From positions 43,004 through 107,003 of the forward strand of contig DATLUO010000029.1 of NCBI GenBank assembly GCA_035533075.1: 64,000 bases of DNA. The letters run 5' to 3'. Position numbers and translations under genes: made by a program. The DNA is from Pirellulales bacterium. GTDB taxonomy: Bacteria > Planctomycetota > Planctomycetia > Pirellulales > JAICIG01. Of the stretch, positions 36,109 to 44,755 are shown in pieces (position 1 is the first letter of the stretch; each line of letters begins with the position of its first letter). A model generated the notes under the pieces. The model saw only the letters and a list, made by a program, of their open reading frames with translations, made no database searches and was not told the origin of the DNA.

Positions 36109-37301
36109 CCGGAAGACCTCAGCACGTGTGCGGGGGGCGTCATGGCCGTTCGCCAGGTCGCGTACAAGCTTCCCGACGTGACGACAATCCAAGATAGCAG
36201 GGCGCCGATCAACACGGGCACCGGCAGCAACCGGCAAGGAATCCTCACTTGCGGCTGGAGGCCCAACGTCGGCAAAAAGAGATCGGCAATTCCGTAGCCG
36301 TTCATGCCGCGCAGCCAGACCCAGGCGATAAGCACCGAGACGGCCGCGCCCGCCAAGCCGAGCAGCAGCCCCTCGACGCCACTACGCACGAGCACTTCGT
36401 CGGTGCGCCATCCGATGGCCTTGAGAACGGCGACTTCGCTCCGGCGTTGGGAGGTGCCATAGGCGCTTGTCACCAGCACCGCCAGCACCGCCACCGACAA
36501 GGCCAGCATCCAATGGAGCTGAAACACCCCGTCGCGGTGCGCCGCGGCAGCCGCCCAAAGCGCTTCCAACTCTTGCCGCGAGGTGACGCGCACATCGAGC
36601 CTGGAGCCATCGGGGCCGGTCCAATGAAGTTGCCGGTGGAACGCGGCGGCCAGCTCTTCTTCGCTGCCCGTGCGACAACGCACCAGGATGTCGGTGGCCA
36701 AGGCCGGCTGATCGAACAAACGGGCCGCGGTTTTGAACGACGTGAACATGAGGTTCGCCTGCCACAACGGCGCATCGTGGGAAAAGATGCCGACCACTTT
36801 GGAAATGCGCTCGCCCTGTCGGTTCTGATAAAAGGGCGGAAGCAGCGCATCGACCTTGACTTTCAGCCCGGCGGCCAAAGCGCTGCCGACCACCAGTTCG
36901 TTGCTGTCGTCGGCCGTAAACCAGCGACCGTCGACAAGCGAGGCGCTCTCGGGCAACTTGTCGGGCGGCATTCCCAGCACGACCACGCTGTGACGCTCCT
37001 CGCCAATCGCCAGCCTGCCCACAATCCGCGGCACGGCGGAGGTGACGCCGGGCAGGGCGGCGATTTTGTCCGCGGCGTCAAGCGGCAGCGGCACGCTGCG
37101 TCCGAATTGCCGGCCGGTTACATAGAGATCGGCGCCCGCGTCGATCGACTGCGCCGCTTCATCCGCCAGTCCGCCACAGATGGCCAGGCCGGCCAGGTAC
37201 GGCACCAGCACGGCCACCACGCACAGCACTGTGGCAATGCTTCGCCAGGGGTGCAGCCTTACCGACGTGACGCCCGTTCGGGCAATTTCAATCCAGGCCA
37301 T
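36105..37301 (-). CDS. FtsX/MacB-type ABC permease
   Basis: 398 aa from ATG 37301 (MAWIEIARTGVTSVRLHPWR). The four-helix layout is typical: one N-terminal helix (RSIATVLCVVAVLVPYLAGL), a large periplasmic domain (residues 50-260), and three C-terminal helices beginning WMLALSVAVLAVLVTSAYG with TSQRRSEVAVLKAIGW as the ATPase-contact loop. It overlaps the upstream small gene by 14 nt and the ATPase gene by 4 nt. Confidence 0.88.
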   Translation of the reverse strand: MAWIEIARTGVTSVRLHPWRSIATVLCVVAVLVPYLAGLAICGGLADEAAQSIDAGADLYVTGRQFGRSVPLPLDAADKIAALPGVTSAVPRIVGRLAIGEERHSVVVLGMPPDKLPESASLVDGRWFTADDSNELVVGSALAAGLKVKVDALLPPFYQNRQGERISKVVGIFSHDAPLWQANLMFTSFKTAARLFDQPALATDILVRCRTGSEEELAAAFHRQLHWTGPDGSRLDVRVTSRQELEALWAAAAAHRDGVFQLHWMLALSVAVLAVLVTSAYGTSQRRSEVAVLKAIGWRTDEVLVRSGVEGLLLGLAGAAVSVLIAWVWLRGMNGYGIADLFLPTLGLQPQVRIPCRLLPVPVLIGALLSWIVVTSGSLYATWRTAMTPPAHVLRSSG

Positions 37302-37605
37302 GGCGACTCGTCTCCGACGGCACAGGAAACAGTGCCATCGAATGCCAAGGGTTGTAGTCGTGTATGCCCGGCAGGGCCTCCAGGCCGGCATCGTCATCGT
37401 CCGTCACACGTGGATCGAATTGCCAGGCGCAATGCGATAGATCGGCGTGCGGCCCCATTCCCAGACCGCCCACCGCCGATTGAAACCGCCTGCCGGCCGC
37501 CTGCGGATCCGCAGCGCCGAACTGTTCGGTGGCGACGACGACCGTGGCAGCGACGGCGGCGAACAGCACCGTCGCCAGAATCAGGTTATCCTTCGAGGTT
37601 CGCAT
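37288..37605 (-). CDS. Small membrane-anchored protein, unknown
   Basis: 105 aa from ATG 37605 (MRTSKDNLILATVLFAAVAA). One N-terminal membrane helix or signal anchor (residues 8-25), then a soluble part with the patch DPRVTDDDDAGLEALPGIHD. No family recognised. It overlaps both neighbours (20 nt with the NosL-like gene, 14 nt with the permease), so it belongs to the same operon. Confidence 0.6.
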   Translation of the reverse strand: MRTSKDNLILATVLFAAVAATVVVATEQFGAADPQAAGRRFQSAVGGLGMGPHADLSHCAWQFDPRVTDDDDAGLEALPGIHDYNPWHSMALFPVPSETSRHGLD

Positions 37606-38035
37606 GGTTTGCCTGTAAGGGACGCGCGTCGCCCTCCAACAAACGCCCACTGAACTGTCGCGCATGTGCCTCGGCATCTTCGCCTTCGGCAAAGGCATGA
37701 ATTCGATTGAGCGTGATCGGGTTTGTGATGACGCTGCTGCGCACGAAGTAAGCCTCTTCGGCGGGAATAGCCCGCCCAGAGACCTCGTCGGTGACGTGGA
37801 CCGTTTCGTCGAGGGAATTGTTTTGCGCCCGCCAATACTCCGCGCAGCGGATGCAACAAAAGCGATGATGGTTGCCGCTCGGTCCGGCGATCTCGACGGC
37901 ATAGATGGCGTCGATGGGAACGCCGTCGAGGGCGCATTGCGGCGCCTGTTGCCGCCGCATCCAGACACCGAGGCAGGGCAGGCCGATCGCCAACACGGCC
38001 ACGGTCATGCTAAACAACCAGAACCCCTTTCCCAT
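37586..38035 (-). CDS. NosL-like small membrane protein
   Basis: 149 aa, signal anchor at the start (GFWLFSMTVAVLAIGLPCLG). The periplasmic part has a CCIRCAEYW cysteine cluster and the segment VRSSVITNPITLNRIHAFAE with EGEDAEAHARQFSGRLL. That segment resembles the end of NosL copper-binding chaperones and related NosL/MnsL proteins. Direct abutment: the stop of the upstream gene is next to this ATG (TAA ATG). A copper-handling role near the oxidase cluster is plausible but not proven. Confidence 0.6.
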   Translation of the reverse strand: MGKGFWLFSMTVAVLAIGLPCLGVWMRRQQAPQCALDGVPIDAIYAVEIAGPSGNHHRFCCIRCAEYWRAQNNSLDETVHVTDEVSGRAIPAEEAYFVRSSVITNPITLNRIHAFAEGEDAEAHARQFSGRLLEGDARPLQANHANLEG

Positions 38036-39073
38036 TTATGCCAACCAAAGTTCGAGCGAAATCATGACGAATGAACCAAGATAACCGACCAGTGCGTAGG
38101 CCGGCCAGCCGCCGAGCCGCGGAACGCTGGCGCGCCGGGAGGCGGCAGTGCCTTGGATGTAGGGTGGGACCAGCCACGCCAAGACGCAGGTCCAGCCGAC
38201 GCAAAACGTGCCCCACAGCAGCAGGCCAATCGCCATGCCGTTTTCCGGCACCTTCTGCACCAGGTCGTACAGACAGCGGTGGTAGGGAAGGTGCAGCACG
38301 ATCGGACAAGCTACGTCGACGATAAACCGCATCGATACCCAAACCGTCAAGATCGCCGCGAGCGATAAGCCCAGCAGCGGCCACGCCACCGCCGGCCGGC
38401 CCGGTTGCCGCGCTTGACGCCAGAGCATCGTCACGATGACCAATTGGCAGACATAATACGCGATCGAAAGCTGTTGTTGCTCTTGCGGACTAAGCGGCAT
38501 TAGGCTTTCCGGGGCGATTGCCGAAACGCTGCAGCACCCGGAGTTGGGCATGTCTTCCCGCTTGGGAATCGACACGTAGGCCAGTTCCGTTGCCGCGTCG
38601 AGCGAGGCCACGATGCCCGCCATCAACAACAGCAATGCGATGCGCGGCAACAGCACGCGCGTGCCTTGCAGACGATAACTTCGGTAGAGCACCAGGGCCG
38701 CCCCAATGGCGAAGACCAAGGCCGGCTTCAGGAACTGGAGCAGCACAACCAGCTTCGGCAGCCAGCCATACATGCCGCGGCTGCCTTCTCCGATGAGCGT
38801 GACGCCATAGATGCACATGGCGCCGGGCCATTGTGGCACGAAGCTGTCGAGCATCAAGTAGAGCACAATCCACGACGCCAGGCTCAATCCTAACAACAGG
38901 TAAGCCAGGAGCGCGGCCAGGTAGGTCGACGACTCAAGCCGGTCTGCAGCGTCGCCCTGCTGAACGCGGCCGAGCAGCACGTTGCGCACGCCGACACTGA
39001 TGGCCGCGGCCCCGGCCATCAATTGCAAGACGCCGATGAAACCTGCTAAAGCGGAGTAGCCGCTGGTAATCAT
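38036..39073 (-). CDS. Polytopic membrane protein, unknown
   Basis: 345 aa from ATG 39073 (MITSGYSALAGFIGVLQLMA), with about eight membrane helices. CPIVLHLPYHRCLYDLVQKV near residue 262 contains Cys and His residues that could bind metal; a lumenal stretch NSGCCSVSAIAPESLM also has cysteines. No known family was recognised. Placement between the SEC-C gene and the NosL-like gene suggests a shared job with them, probably metal or redox handling. Confidence 0.6.
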   Translation of the reverse strand: MITSGYSALAGFIGVLQLMAGAAAISVGVRNVLLGRVQQGDAADRLESSTYLAALLAYLLLGLSLASWIVLYLMLDSFVPQWPGAMCIYGVTLIGEGSRGMYGWLPKLVVLLQFLKPALVFAIGAALVLYRSYRLQGTRVLLPRIALLLLMAGIVASLDAATELAYVSIPKREDMPNSGCCSVSAIAPESLMPLSPQEQQQLSIAYYVCQLVIVTMLWRQARQPGRPAVAWPLLGLSLAAILTVWVSMRFIVDVACPIVLHLPYHRCLYDLVQKVPENGMAIGLLLWGTFCVGWTCVLAWLVPPYIQGTAASRRASVPRLGGWPAYALVGYLGSFVMISLELWLA

Positions 39074-39081
39074 GATCCCTA

Positions 39082-41193
39082 CTAACTGCCCGGAACCCAG
39101 AGCGATGCTTTGTTTCCTTCTCCAGCCTCGCCTTCGGGTGTCCAGATTTTCGTCGCCCCGACGGTCCCGCCGGGCACCATGAGTTCCTGTTGTGCCGGGG
39201 GCGCTCGCCTGGGCTGGCCGTGTTCGTCGATCAAGCCCGCCTCGTAGAGGAACCGGGCGAGCCGCTCCAAAACGCCGGGTTCGTTGCGATGGACTGTCTG
39301 GATGTGCTGGGCCAGTTCCATAAAGCGGTCGATCTGGCCCTGCGAGAGGCGTATCGCCATTTCTTCGAGATCCCATCCCGCACAAGAGATGCCGGCGGAC
39401 CTGGCGATGTCGCGGGCCCGGCCCAGGTGGGAGTACGCCTCTTCGACGGTCGTGACGAAGCTGGCCAGGATGCCGTGCGCCTGGGCACGATCTCCCGCGG
39501 GCAGCGAAGGCCGCGCCACGGCCTCGCTCGCCAGGCGGACCAACGCCAGTCTGGCCCGAAAAAGGAACGCCCGCCGCCAGGCCGTGGCAAGCTGAGCGTC
39601 GGATAGCTTCTTGGCGTCGAGCCGGTGCAAGCGGGCCAGCGGCAAAGTGTCGAGATCGGCCGCGGCCGGGTCGATCGCTTCGCTCCGCAGCAAGCCCAGG
39701 CGGTCGCGAAGCTCGTTGAAGTCGAAGCCGTCGCCGTAGTTCAATTCCCAAAGCGCGATTGTCGCCAAAACCGCCACCCGCGCCGTGCGGTCGGAGGCGG
39801 CCTGCTCCGGCGTTCGTCCGCCCAACGCCAGGTTCGGCAGACGCGGCCATTGTTCCAGCAGATAACGACGCCGTCGCTCGCTGCCGAGGCTCACAATGCG
39901 CTCGGGCGGCGTGTCGGCGGGCACCCGCCAACTGCCGGGCATGGCGTATAGCGGCGCCGGCATCCGGCCCGCCGACTCTTCCAACGGCGGCTTCTGCAAC
40001 GCATCGGCGGCGATCTCGCGCAGCCGGCCCTTCGCCGACTCGGCCCGCGGCTTTTCGGACAGCAGTTCCAACCGCGGCTCGCGGTCGGTCTGGCGTCCAA
40101 AAACCAACACCATGCCGATCATTTCAGGCATCTCGGCTTCGGTCAGCCCGCTGCCGCTTTCCGGTATGGGCCGATCGAGCAACGTAAACAGCGCTCTTGG
40201 CGGCGGCTCGTCCGGGTTCTCCATTTGCAGCGTTTCGATCGGCTCGCGCAAGGCCAACTTGGAAGTTGAAAGCCGGGCGGCTACCGCGTCGACATCGTCG
40301 ACGGGATAGACAATGCGGAGCCGCTCAACGCTGACTTCGGCCGTTTTGGGATCGAGCAATTGGGCCAACATTTCAGCTTCGACGGCGTCGTCCAGCGGCA
40401 CGTCGAGCGACGCATAGCGGCGCAGCGCGTCGGCCGCACGGGCTTCGTCGGCCAAATAGGCCCGCAGCCGACCCAGGTTCCGCCAGAGGGGAGCACAGCC
40501 GGCGGCGCGAAACATCAAGGCATCGAACGCCTCGGCCGCCTGGAACCAATGGCCGTCGTTCGCCTGGGCCAGGGCCGCATCGAACTCCGCCTGATAGGGC
40601 ACGCCGGCCGGTGCCGGGTCGAACAACGTGCGGATGTCTTTGAAGAGCAAGGGCACGGCCGGCGCCGTCTGGAGGCGATAGGCCAGAACAAGGGCCGGCT
40701 CGTAGTCGTGCTTGATCTGAAGCTGCCAGCGGAGGTGCGCCAATGCCGCAATCACATAACCGTGGGCGAGCAACGTCTCGGCCACCATGCCCACCGTTTC
40801 ATAGACCCGTTGCGGCACTTCCAGGCCGCAAGCGGCCAGTGCCTGGTGCAGCGGTCGCAGCGCCGGAAGCGGGTCGTCGCCTTCCATCAGCACCAAGGCC
40901 CGCATCGCCAAGGCGACCGGGTTTGTCGGCTGCTTCTCAAGCACCCGGTCGGCGGACTGCAAAGCCGCGTCGTCCCGTTCCAGGCTGTGCAGCACCAGCG
41001 CTTTGGTGGTGAGCAGGCAGGCGCGGTCGGGATACTTGGCTTCGAGCTGGCTGATGTAATCGACGCACGCTTGCCGCTGCTCGGCGTTCAGCATGTGGTC
41101 GATTTTGTCGAGCTCGTGCAGCAGGTCGGAACAGCAGAATTTGAGCTTCTTACCCGTGCCTGCGGGACAGAGGCTGTAAGGGTCGATCGCCAT
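39082..41193 (-). CDS. SEC-C/TPR protein
   Basis: 703 aa. ATG 41193 begins MAIDPYSLCPAGTGKKLKFCC, a SEC-C-type zinc motif (CPAGTGKKLKFCC) usually found at the end of SecA and in many stand-alone proteins. Helical TPR-like repeats follow in residues 40-230 (ACLLTTKALVLHSLERDD). The second half is poorly conserved, with RMPAPLYAMPGSW and many charged helices. Probably cytoplasmic. It is the first gene of the minus-strand group, 8 nt before the membrane-protein gene. Confidence 0.7.
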   Translation of the reverse strand: MAIDPYSLCPAGTGKKLKFCCSDLLHELDKIDHMLNAEQRQACVDYISQLEAKYPDRACLLTTKALVLHSLERDDAALQSADRVLEKQPTNPVALAMRALVLMEGDDPLPALRPLHQALAACGLEVPQRVYETVGMVAETLLAHGYVIAALAHLRWQLQIKHDYEPALVLAYRLQTAPAVPLLFKDIRTLFDPAPAGVPYQAEFDAALAQANDGHWFQAAEAFDALMFRAAGCAPLWRNLGRLRAYLADEARAADALRRYASLDVPLDDAVEAEMLAQLLDPKTAEVSVERLRIVYPVDDVDAVAARLSTSKLALREPIETLQMENPDEPPPRALFTLLDRPIPESGSGLTEAEMPEMIGMVLVFGRQTDREPRLELLSEKPRAESAKGRLREIAADALQKPPLEESAGRMPAPLYAMPGSWRVPADTPPERIVSLGSERRRRYLLEQWPRLPNLALGGRTPEQAASDRTARVAVLATIALWELNYGDGFDFNELRDRLGLLRSEAIDPAAADLDTLPLARLHRLDAKKLSDAQLATAWRRAFLFRARLALVRLASEAVARPSLPAGDRAQAHGILASFVTTVEEAYSHLGRARDIARSAGISCAGWDLEEMAIRLSQGQIDRFMELAQHIQTVHRNEPGVLERLARFLYEAGLIDEHGQPRRAPPAQQELMVPGGTVGATKIWTPEGEAGEGNKASLWVPGS

Positions 41194-41229
41194 CGGTTGT
41201 TGTTGGTGTGAATCGTAGGATGGAAAAAT

Positions 41230-41312
41230 GCGAGCTTGCGAGCGCCGGCCCACCAAAATCGACGTCGCCACCGGTGGGCCGGCGCTCGCAAGCTCGCTGG
41301 TCCCACCCTACC
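41230..41312. repeat. Perfect hairpin repeat (25-nt arms), CGAGC family
   Basis: Arms gcgagcttgcgagcgccggc + ccacc (41230-41254) and its exact complement (41273-41297) enclose an 18-nt loop. The right side continues tggtcccaccctac, a tail also present at 31312, 48339 and 48493. It lies between the tal stop region and the SEC-C start. Confidence 0.8.
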
Positions 41313-41319
41313 TATTACG

Positions 41320-42378
41320 TCACGAAGTCGCCAGGGCCGCGCGTTTTTCGTCGATGAGTTGTAGCAACGCCTTCATAGGATCGGCGAACTTCTTGATGCC
41401 TTCTTCCATCAGCGTCTGCTCCAGCTTTTGACTGTCGACCAGCCGTTCGATCTCGTCGATCACCGCTTGCGGCGGCATCTTGTCGACCTGCCGCGTGATG
41501 GTGCGGCCGCTCTTCTCGACGGCCTCATTCGTGGCAGGCGGGTTCGTCTCGATGTCGCTGCCGGCGAAGGCTTCGACGTATTTCCAAGGCGGATCCTCCT
41601 TCTTCTTGGTGCCGGTGCTGGCGAAGATCATCTCCTGCTTCAGCGGCGTCTTCTTATCGGCCCAGAATTCGCCGTTCTCGCGCCAGATTTTCTTGGCGTT
41701 GACGATGCCGACCAGGCCTTGTGCGGCCGGCGAAAGCTGCGGCACGTGCTTTTCCGTATAAACGTCGAGCCGCGACACAAAGATGCTGTAGACGCTCTTG
41801 AAGTGCGTGAGGCCATTCGTGCGGCGCTGCGCCCCGCGCCACACCGCGTTGCGTGCCTCGTGGTATTGCCTCGGCGAGAAGACAAGGGTCACGTTCAGCG
41901 TTATGCTGGCGGCAGCCAGTTCTTCCAACGCCCCCAGACCGGCCGGAGTGGCCGGCACCTTGATCATGCGGTTGCTGTGGCCCTTCGCCCATTGCTTACC
42001 CAGTTCGATGTAGCGGGCCACGCGCTCAGCATGTGGCGGACCCGACTCCGGGTCTTCCAGCAGCGGATCGAGCTCGAAGCTCACATAGCCGTCGTCGCCC
42101 TTGGTTTCTTTCCAGACGGGCAAGAACACGTCCTGCGCGTGCCGGACCAGCTTATCGGTGAGCTGCCAGGCGATCTGCTCGTTGTCGAGGCCTTGCCGCA
42201 TGAACTGGTCGAGATCGTCGTCGAAGCGGCCGGTCTTGATCAGGTCGGCAATGATGATCGGGTTCGAAGTGGCGCCGGAGGCTCCCCAACTGCGGTTCTC
42301 GACCACCAGATCGGGATCGATCGAGTCGAGCCAAAGCTTTGTGCCGCTGGCGATTAGGCTTCGTAAGGGGGATGTCAT
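41320..42378 (-). CDS. tal: Transaldolase
   Basis: 352 aa. It transfers a dihydroxyacetone unit between sugar phosphates in the pentose phosphate pathway, in the cytoplasm. [31 protein letters not shown] and [19 protein letters not shown] with the Schiff-base Lys are visible, and [16 protein letters not shown] and a C-terminal helix follow. It belongs to the longer transaldolase subfamily with an insertion before the active site. It stands alone, flanked by repeat elements. Confidence 0.9.
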   Translation of the reverse strand: MTSPLRSLIASGTKLWLDSIDPDLVVENRSWGASGATSNPIIIADLIKTGRFDDDLDQFMRQGLDNEQIAWQLTDKLVRHAQDVFLPVWKETKGDDGYVSFELDPLLEDPESGPPHAERVARYIELGKQWAKGHSNRMIKVPATPAGLGALEELAAASITLNVTLVFSPRQYHEARNAVWRGAQRRTNGLTHFKSVYSIFVSRLDVYTEKHVPQLSPAAQGLVGIVNAKKIWRENGEFWADKKTPLKQEMIFASTGTKKKEDPPWKYVEAFAGSDIETNPPATNEAVEKSGRTITRQVDKMPPQAVIDEIERLVDSQKLEQTLMEEGIKKFADPMKALLQLIDEKRAALATS

Positions 42379-42540
42379 GGTCGAGTTGCTCCTTTCACGG
42401 GGGGCTGGAAAATCCGCTCGCCTTTGAGTCCGGCTGGCCGGACAAAGTGCAGGATAACAAGTTTGCGGTCAGCCGCCCAGCATGCTTGGAAATCTCGAAG
42501 CGCGGCCGAAGTGTTTCTACGTCACGCGGCCGAGACATTG
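42379..42540. other. Spacer upstream of transaldolase
   Basis: About 160 bases with no gene; together with the following repeat copy and the 115 bases to the operator it separates tal and the divergent efflux operon. No clear sigma-70 pair was identified. Confidence 0.4.
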
Positions 42541-42699
42541 GCGGTGGCTGGGGCAGAGCCTGGCCACGTGGAGGCTGGCACTTCGTTCATCTTGGCGGCC
42601 AGGCGATGCCCCGGTTAGACGCACCGGGGCATCGCTTGGCCGCCAGGCTGTTGACGGGCGCCAACCGCTATCTGGCCAAGCTCCTGCCCCAGCCACCGC
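42541..42699. mobile_element. Nested-palindrome repeat element, copy 2 (MITE-like)
   Basis: 159 bp with perfect 16-nt terminal inverted repeats (gcggtggctggggcag at 42541-42556 and its complement at 42684-42699) and inner arms at 42601-42615 and 42623-42639 (about 15 nt, one change). Same plan and similar sequence as 32861-33016. No coding capacity and no clear target duplication. Confidence 0.8.
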
Positions 42700-42813
42700 T
42701 TTTCCTCGCCGCAAAAGGTCTTGTTCTCGGCTCCCGGCGCGCCGGGGACCCCAGCCACCGAAATGCTCGCTGCCCGATTGACAGCCCGCCCGCCGGTTTG
42801 TAAGATTTAGAGA

Positions 42814-42827
42814 ACTGACCAGTCAGT
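42814..42827. promoter_or_regulatory. TetR-type operator palindrome
   Basis: ACTGAC-CA-GTCAGT, a perfect inverted repeat with a 2-nt centre, 21 nt before the regulator's ATG. Sites of this ACTGACCAGTCAGT form are typical for TetR-family repressors that control their own efflux operon. Confidence 0.6.
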
Positions 42828-42848
42828 CCGCCTGCATATCAGCCCACC

Positions 42849-43526
42849 ATGACACAACTTGCAGCCCCTGCGGCACCGGCCGCCGCAATCAGCCCGCGTG
42901 AAATCAAACGCCGGGAACAGATTCTCGACGCCGCCACAAAGCTTTTCGCCGAATATGGTTACGCCGATACCGACACGCAGCTCTTAGCCGACCGGCTGCG
43001 CGTCGGCAAGGGAACGCTTTACCGGTATTTCGCCAGCAAGCGCGATCTGTTCCTCGCCGCGGCCGACCGCGGCATGCGGCAGCTTTGCCAATACATCGAC
43101 GATGCGATCGCGCCGATCCAGGATCCGCCCGAACGCATTGCCCAGGTGGTCCGCTCTTACCTGACGTTTTTCGCGGAGCACCCGGAACTTTGCGAACTGC
43201 TGATTCACGAGCGGGCACTGTTCAAAGACCGCAAGAAGCCCACTTATATGGAGTACCGCGAGGCGAACCGCGAACGCCTGCGAATGCTCTATCGTTCGTA
43301 TATCAGCGAGGGGCAAATCCGCGACATGTCGGTCGACCGCATTCTGGACGTGCTCGGCGACCTGCTGTACGGCACGATGTTCACCAACTATTTTTCCGGC
43401 CGGCAGCGGTCGGTCGAGGAACAGACCCGCGACATTCTCGACGTCGTGTTTCACGGCATTCTCAGCGACGTTGGCCGCAGCCGCCGACCGCCCGAACCTA
43501 AAGATCCAATTGGAGTGACAACGTGA
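42849..43526 (+). CDS. TetR-family repressor of the efflux operon
   Basis: 225 aa. The N-terminal helix-turn-helix is RREQILDAATKLFAEYGYAD followed by LLADRLRVGKGTLYRYFASK. The C-terminal ligand domain is variable (LIHERALFKDRKKPTYMEYR). It is first in an operon with an adaptor and two RND pumps, separated by a 4-nt overlap with the adaptor gene (GTGA). An operator candidate lies just upstream. By context it senses a pump substrate and represses the operon. Confidence 0.88.
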   Translation: MTQLAAPAAPAAAISPREIKRREQILDAATKLFAEYGYADTDTQLLADRLRVGKGTLYRYFASKRDLFLAAADRGMRQLCQYIDDAIAPIQDPPERIAQVVRSYLTFFAEHPELCELLIHERALFKDRKKPTYMEYREANRERLRMLYRSYISEGQIRDMSVDRILDVLGDLLYGTMFTNYFSGRQRSVEEQTRDILDVVFHGILSDVGRSRRPPEPKDPIGVTT

Positions 43527-44755
43527 AAAGGCCAGCCATTTTGGATTTTGGATTTTGGATTTTCGATTCCAACAATCCAAAATCCAAAATCCAAAATCCA
43601 AAATTGCACCTCATTGCAGTCCTTTTTGCTGCTGCGCTCTGCACCACGGTTGTCGCCGGTTGCAGCCAAGGCAGCGCCGCGCCGCCCCAAATGGCGCTCA
43701 AGCCGCCGGAAGTCGATGTCTGCATGCCGGTGTATCAAGAGATCACCGATTTCGAAGATTTCACCGGCCAGACCGAGGCGGTGAAGACAATCGATATTCG
43801 TGCCCGCGTCACGGGTTATCTGAAGGCGACCCACTTCAAGCACGGCGCCGAGGTGAAAAAAGGCGATCTGCTGTTCGAGATCGATCCGCCGTATTACGAG
43901 GCCGAACACGCCCGCACCGAAGGGGTCGCGGCCCAGGCGGAAGCACGCCTCAAACGCCTCAAGCTCGATTACGCTCGCGCCGAGGAGAACTATTCCACGC
44001 GCGTGATCACCAAGGCGGAGTTCGACCAGTGGTCGGGCGATCTGGCCGAGGCCGAGGCCAACCTGAAAGCGGCCAAAGCTTCCCTGAAGATCGCCACGGT
44101 GAATCTTGGTTATTGCACGATCCGGGCGCCGATCGACGGCCGTTTGAGCCGTCCCGCGATCAGCGACGGCAATCTGGTCAAGGCCGACGACACAATGCTC
44201 ACCACGATCGTCGCACAGGATCCGATTTGGGTTTATTTCGATATCGACGAGCGCACCATGCTGCGATTGCGGCGCGTGGCGCCGTCGGGTTACAGCGACA
44301 CGGCGGGCGAGGCGGACTTGCCGATGTTGATCGGCCTGGCCGATGAGGGCGAAGACTACCCGCACGAAGGTAAGCTCAACTTCGAAGACAACCGCCTCGA
44401 TCCAAGCACCGGCACGTTGCGGGTCCGCGGCGAGTTTTCCAACGCCGACCGGCTGTTGAGGCCCGGCCTGTTCGTGCGCGTGCGCCTGCCGATCGGCCAG
44501 CCGTATCAAGCGTTGCTGGTGCCCGAACAGGCCGTCGGCACCGACCAGGGCCAGAAATTCATATACGTGGTCAACAGCGACAACAAGGTCACGTACCGCC
44601 GTGTGAAGGTCGGCAAGCTGCGCGAAGGTCTGCGCGTCATCGCGGACGGCATTACGTCCGGCGAGCGAATTGTGACCACCGGCGTGCAGCGCGTGCAGCC
44701 GGGCATGACGGTCGAGGCCAAGCTGGTGCAGGCGGAGACGGACAGCAAGCAATGA
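43523..44755 (+). CDS. RND efflux periplasmic adaptor (MFP) lipoprotein
   Basis: 410 aa from GTG 43523. The adaptor links the pump to the outer-membrane channel. Barrel-sandwich (lipoyl) segments AVKTIDIRARVTGYLK and TIRAPIDGRLSRP, a hairpin of helices between, and a beta-barrel to membrane-proximal end are present. A lipobox AAALCTTVVAGC follows. Residues 4-27 are coded by ATCCAAA repeats in both orientations (43538-43605), so the peptide MKRPAILDFGFWIFDSNNPK precedes the hydrophobic signal. TTG 43604 is an alternative start that would skip the repeat. It overlaps the next gene by ATGA. Confidence 0.85.
   Translation: MKRPAILDFGFWIFDSNNPKSKIQNPKLHLIAVLFAAALCTTVVAGCSQGSAAPPQMALKPPEVDVCMPVYQEITDFEDFTGQTEAVKTIDIRARVTGYLKATHFKHGAEVKKGDLLFEIDPPYYEAEHARTEGVAAQAEARLKRLKLDYARAEENYSTRVITKAEFDQWSGDLAEAEANLKAAKASLKIATVNLGYCTIRAPIDGRLSRPAISDGNLVKADDTMLTTIVAQDPIWVYFDIDERTMLRLRRVAPSGYSDTAGEADLPMLIGLADEGEDYPHEGKLNFEDNRLDPSTGTLRVRGEFSNADRLLRPGLFVRVRLPIGQPYQALLVPEQAVGTDQGQKFIYVVNSDNKVTYRRVKVGKLREGLRVIADGITSGERIVTTGVQRVQPGMTVEAKLVQAETDSKQ
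43538..43605. repeat. ATCCAAA heptamer inverted repeat in the adaptor gene
   Basis: ttttggattttggattttgg on the left (to about 43566) and aatccaaaatccaaaatcca on the right (43574-43605) are inverted runs of the heptamer. They form a hairpin at the start of the adaptor mRNA and encode part of its N-terminus. Confidence 0.85.

Noticed and set aside
38155..38175. gtagggtgggaccag inside the membrane-protein gene as a repeat copy
   Set aside because: Only about 15 bases match the tail of the CGAGC repeat and it encodes a plausible helix end; chance or ancient copy cannot be decided.
39074..39931. Upstream extension of the 345-aa membrane-protein frame
   Set aside because: This part lies inside the SEC-C/TPR gene in another frame and is Arg/Gly-rich; the ATG at 39073 gives a clean membrane protein.
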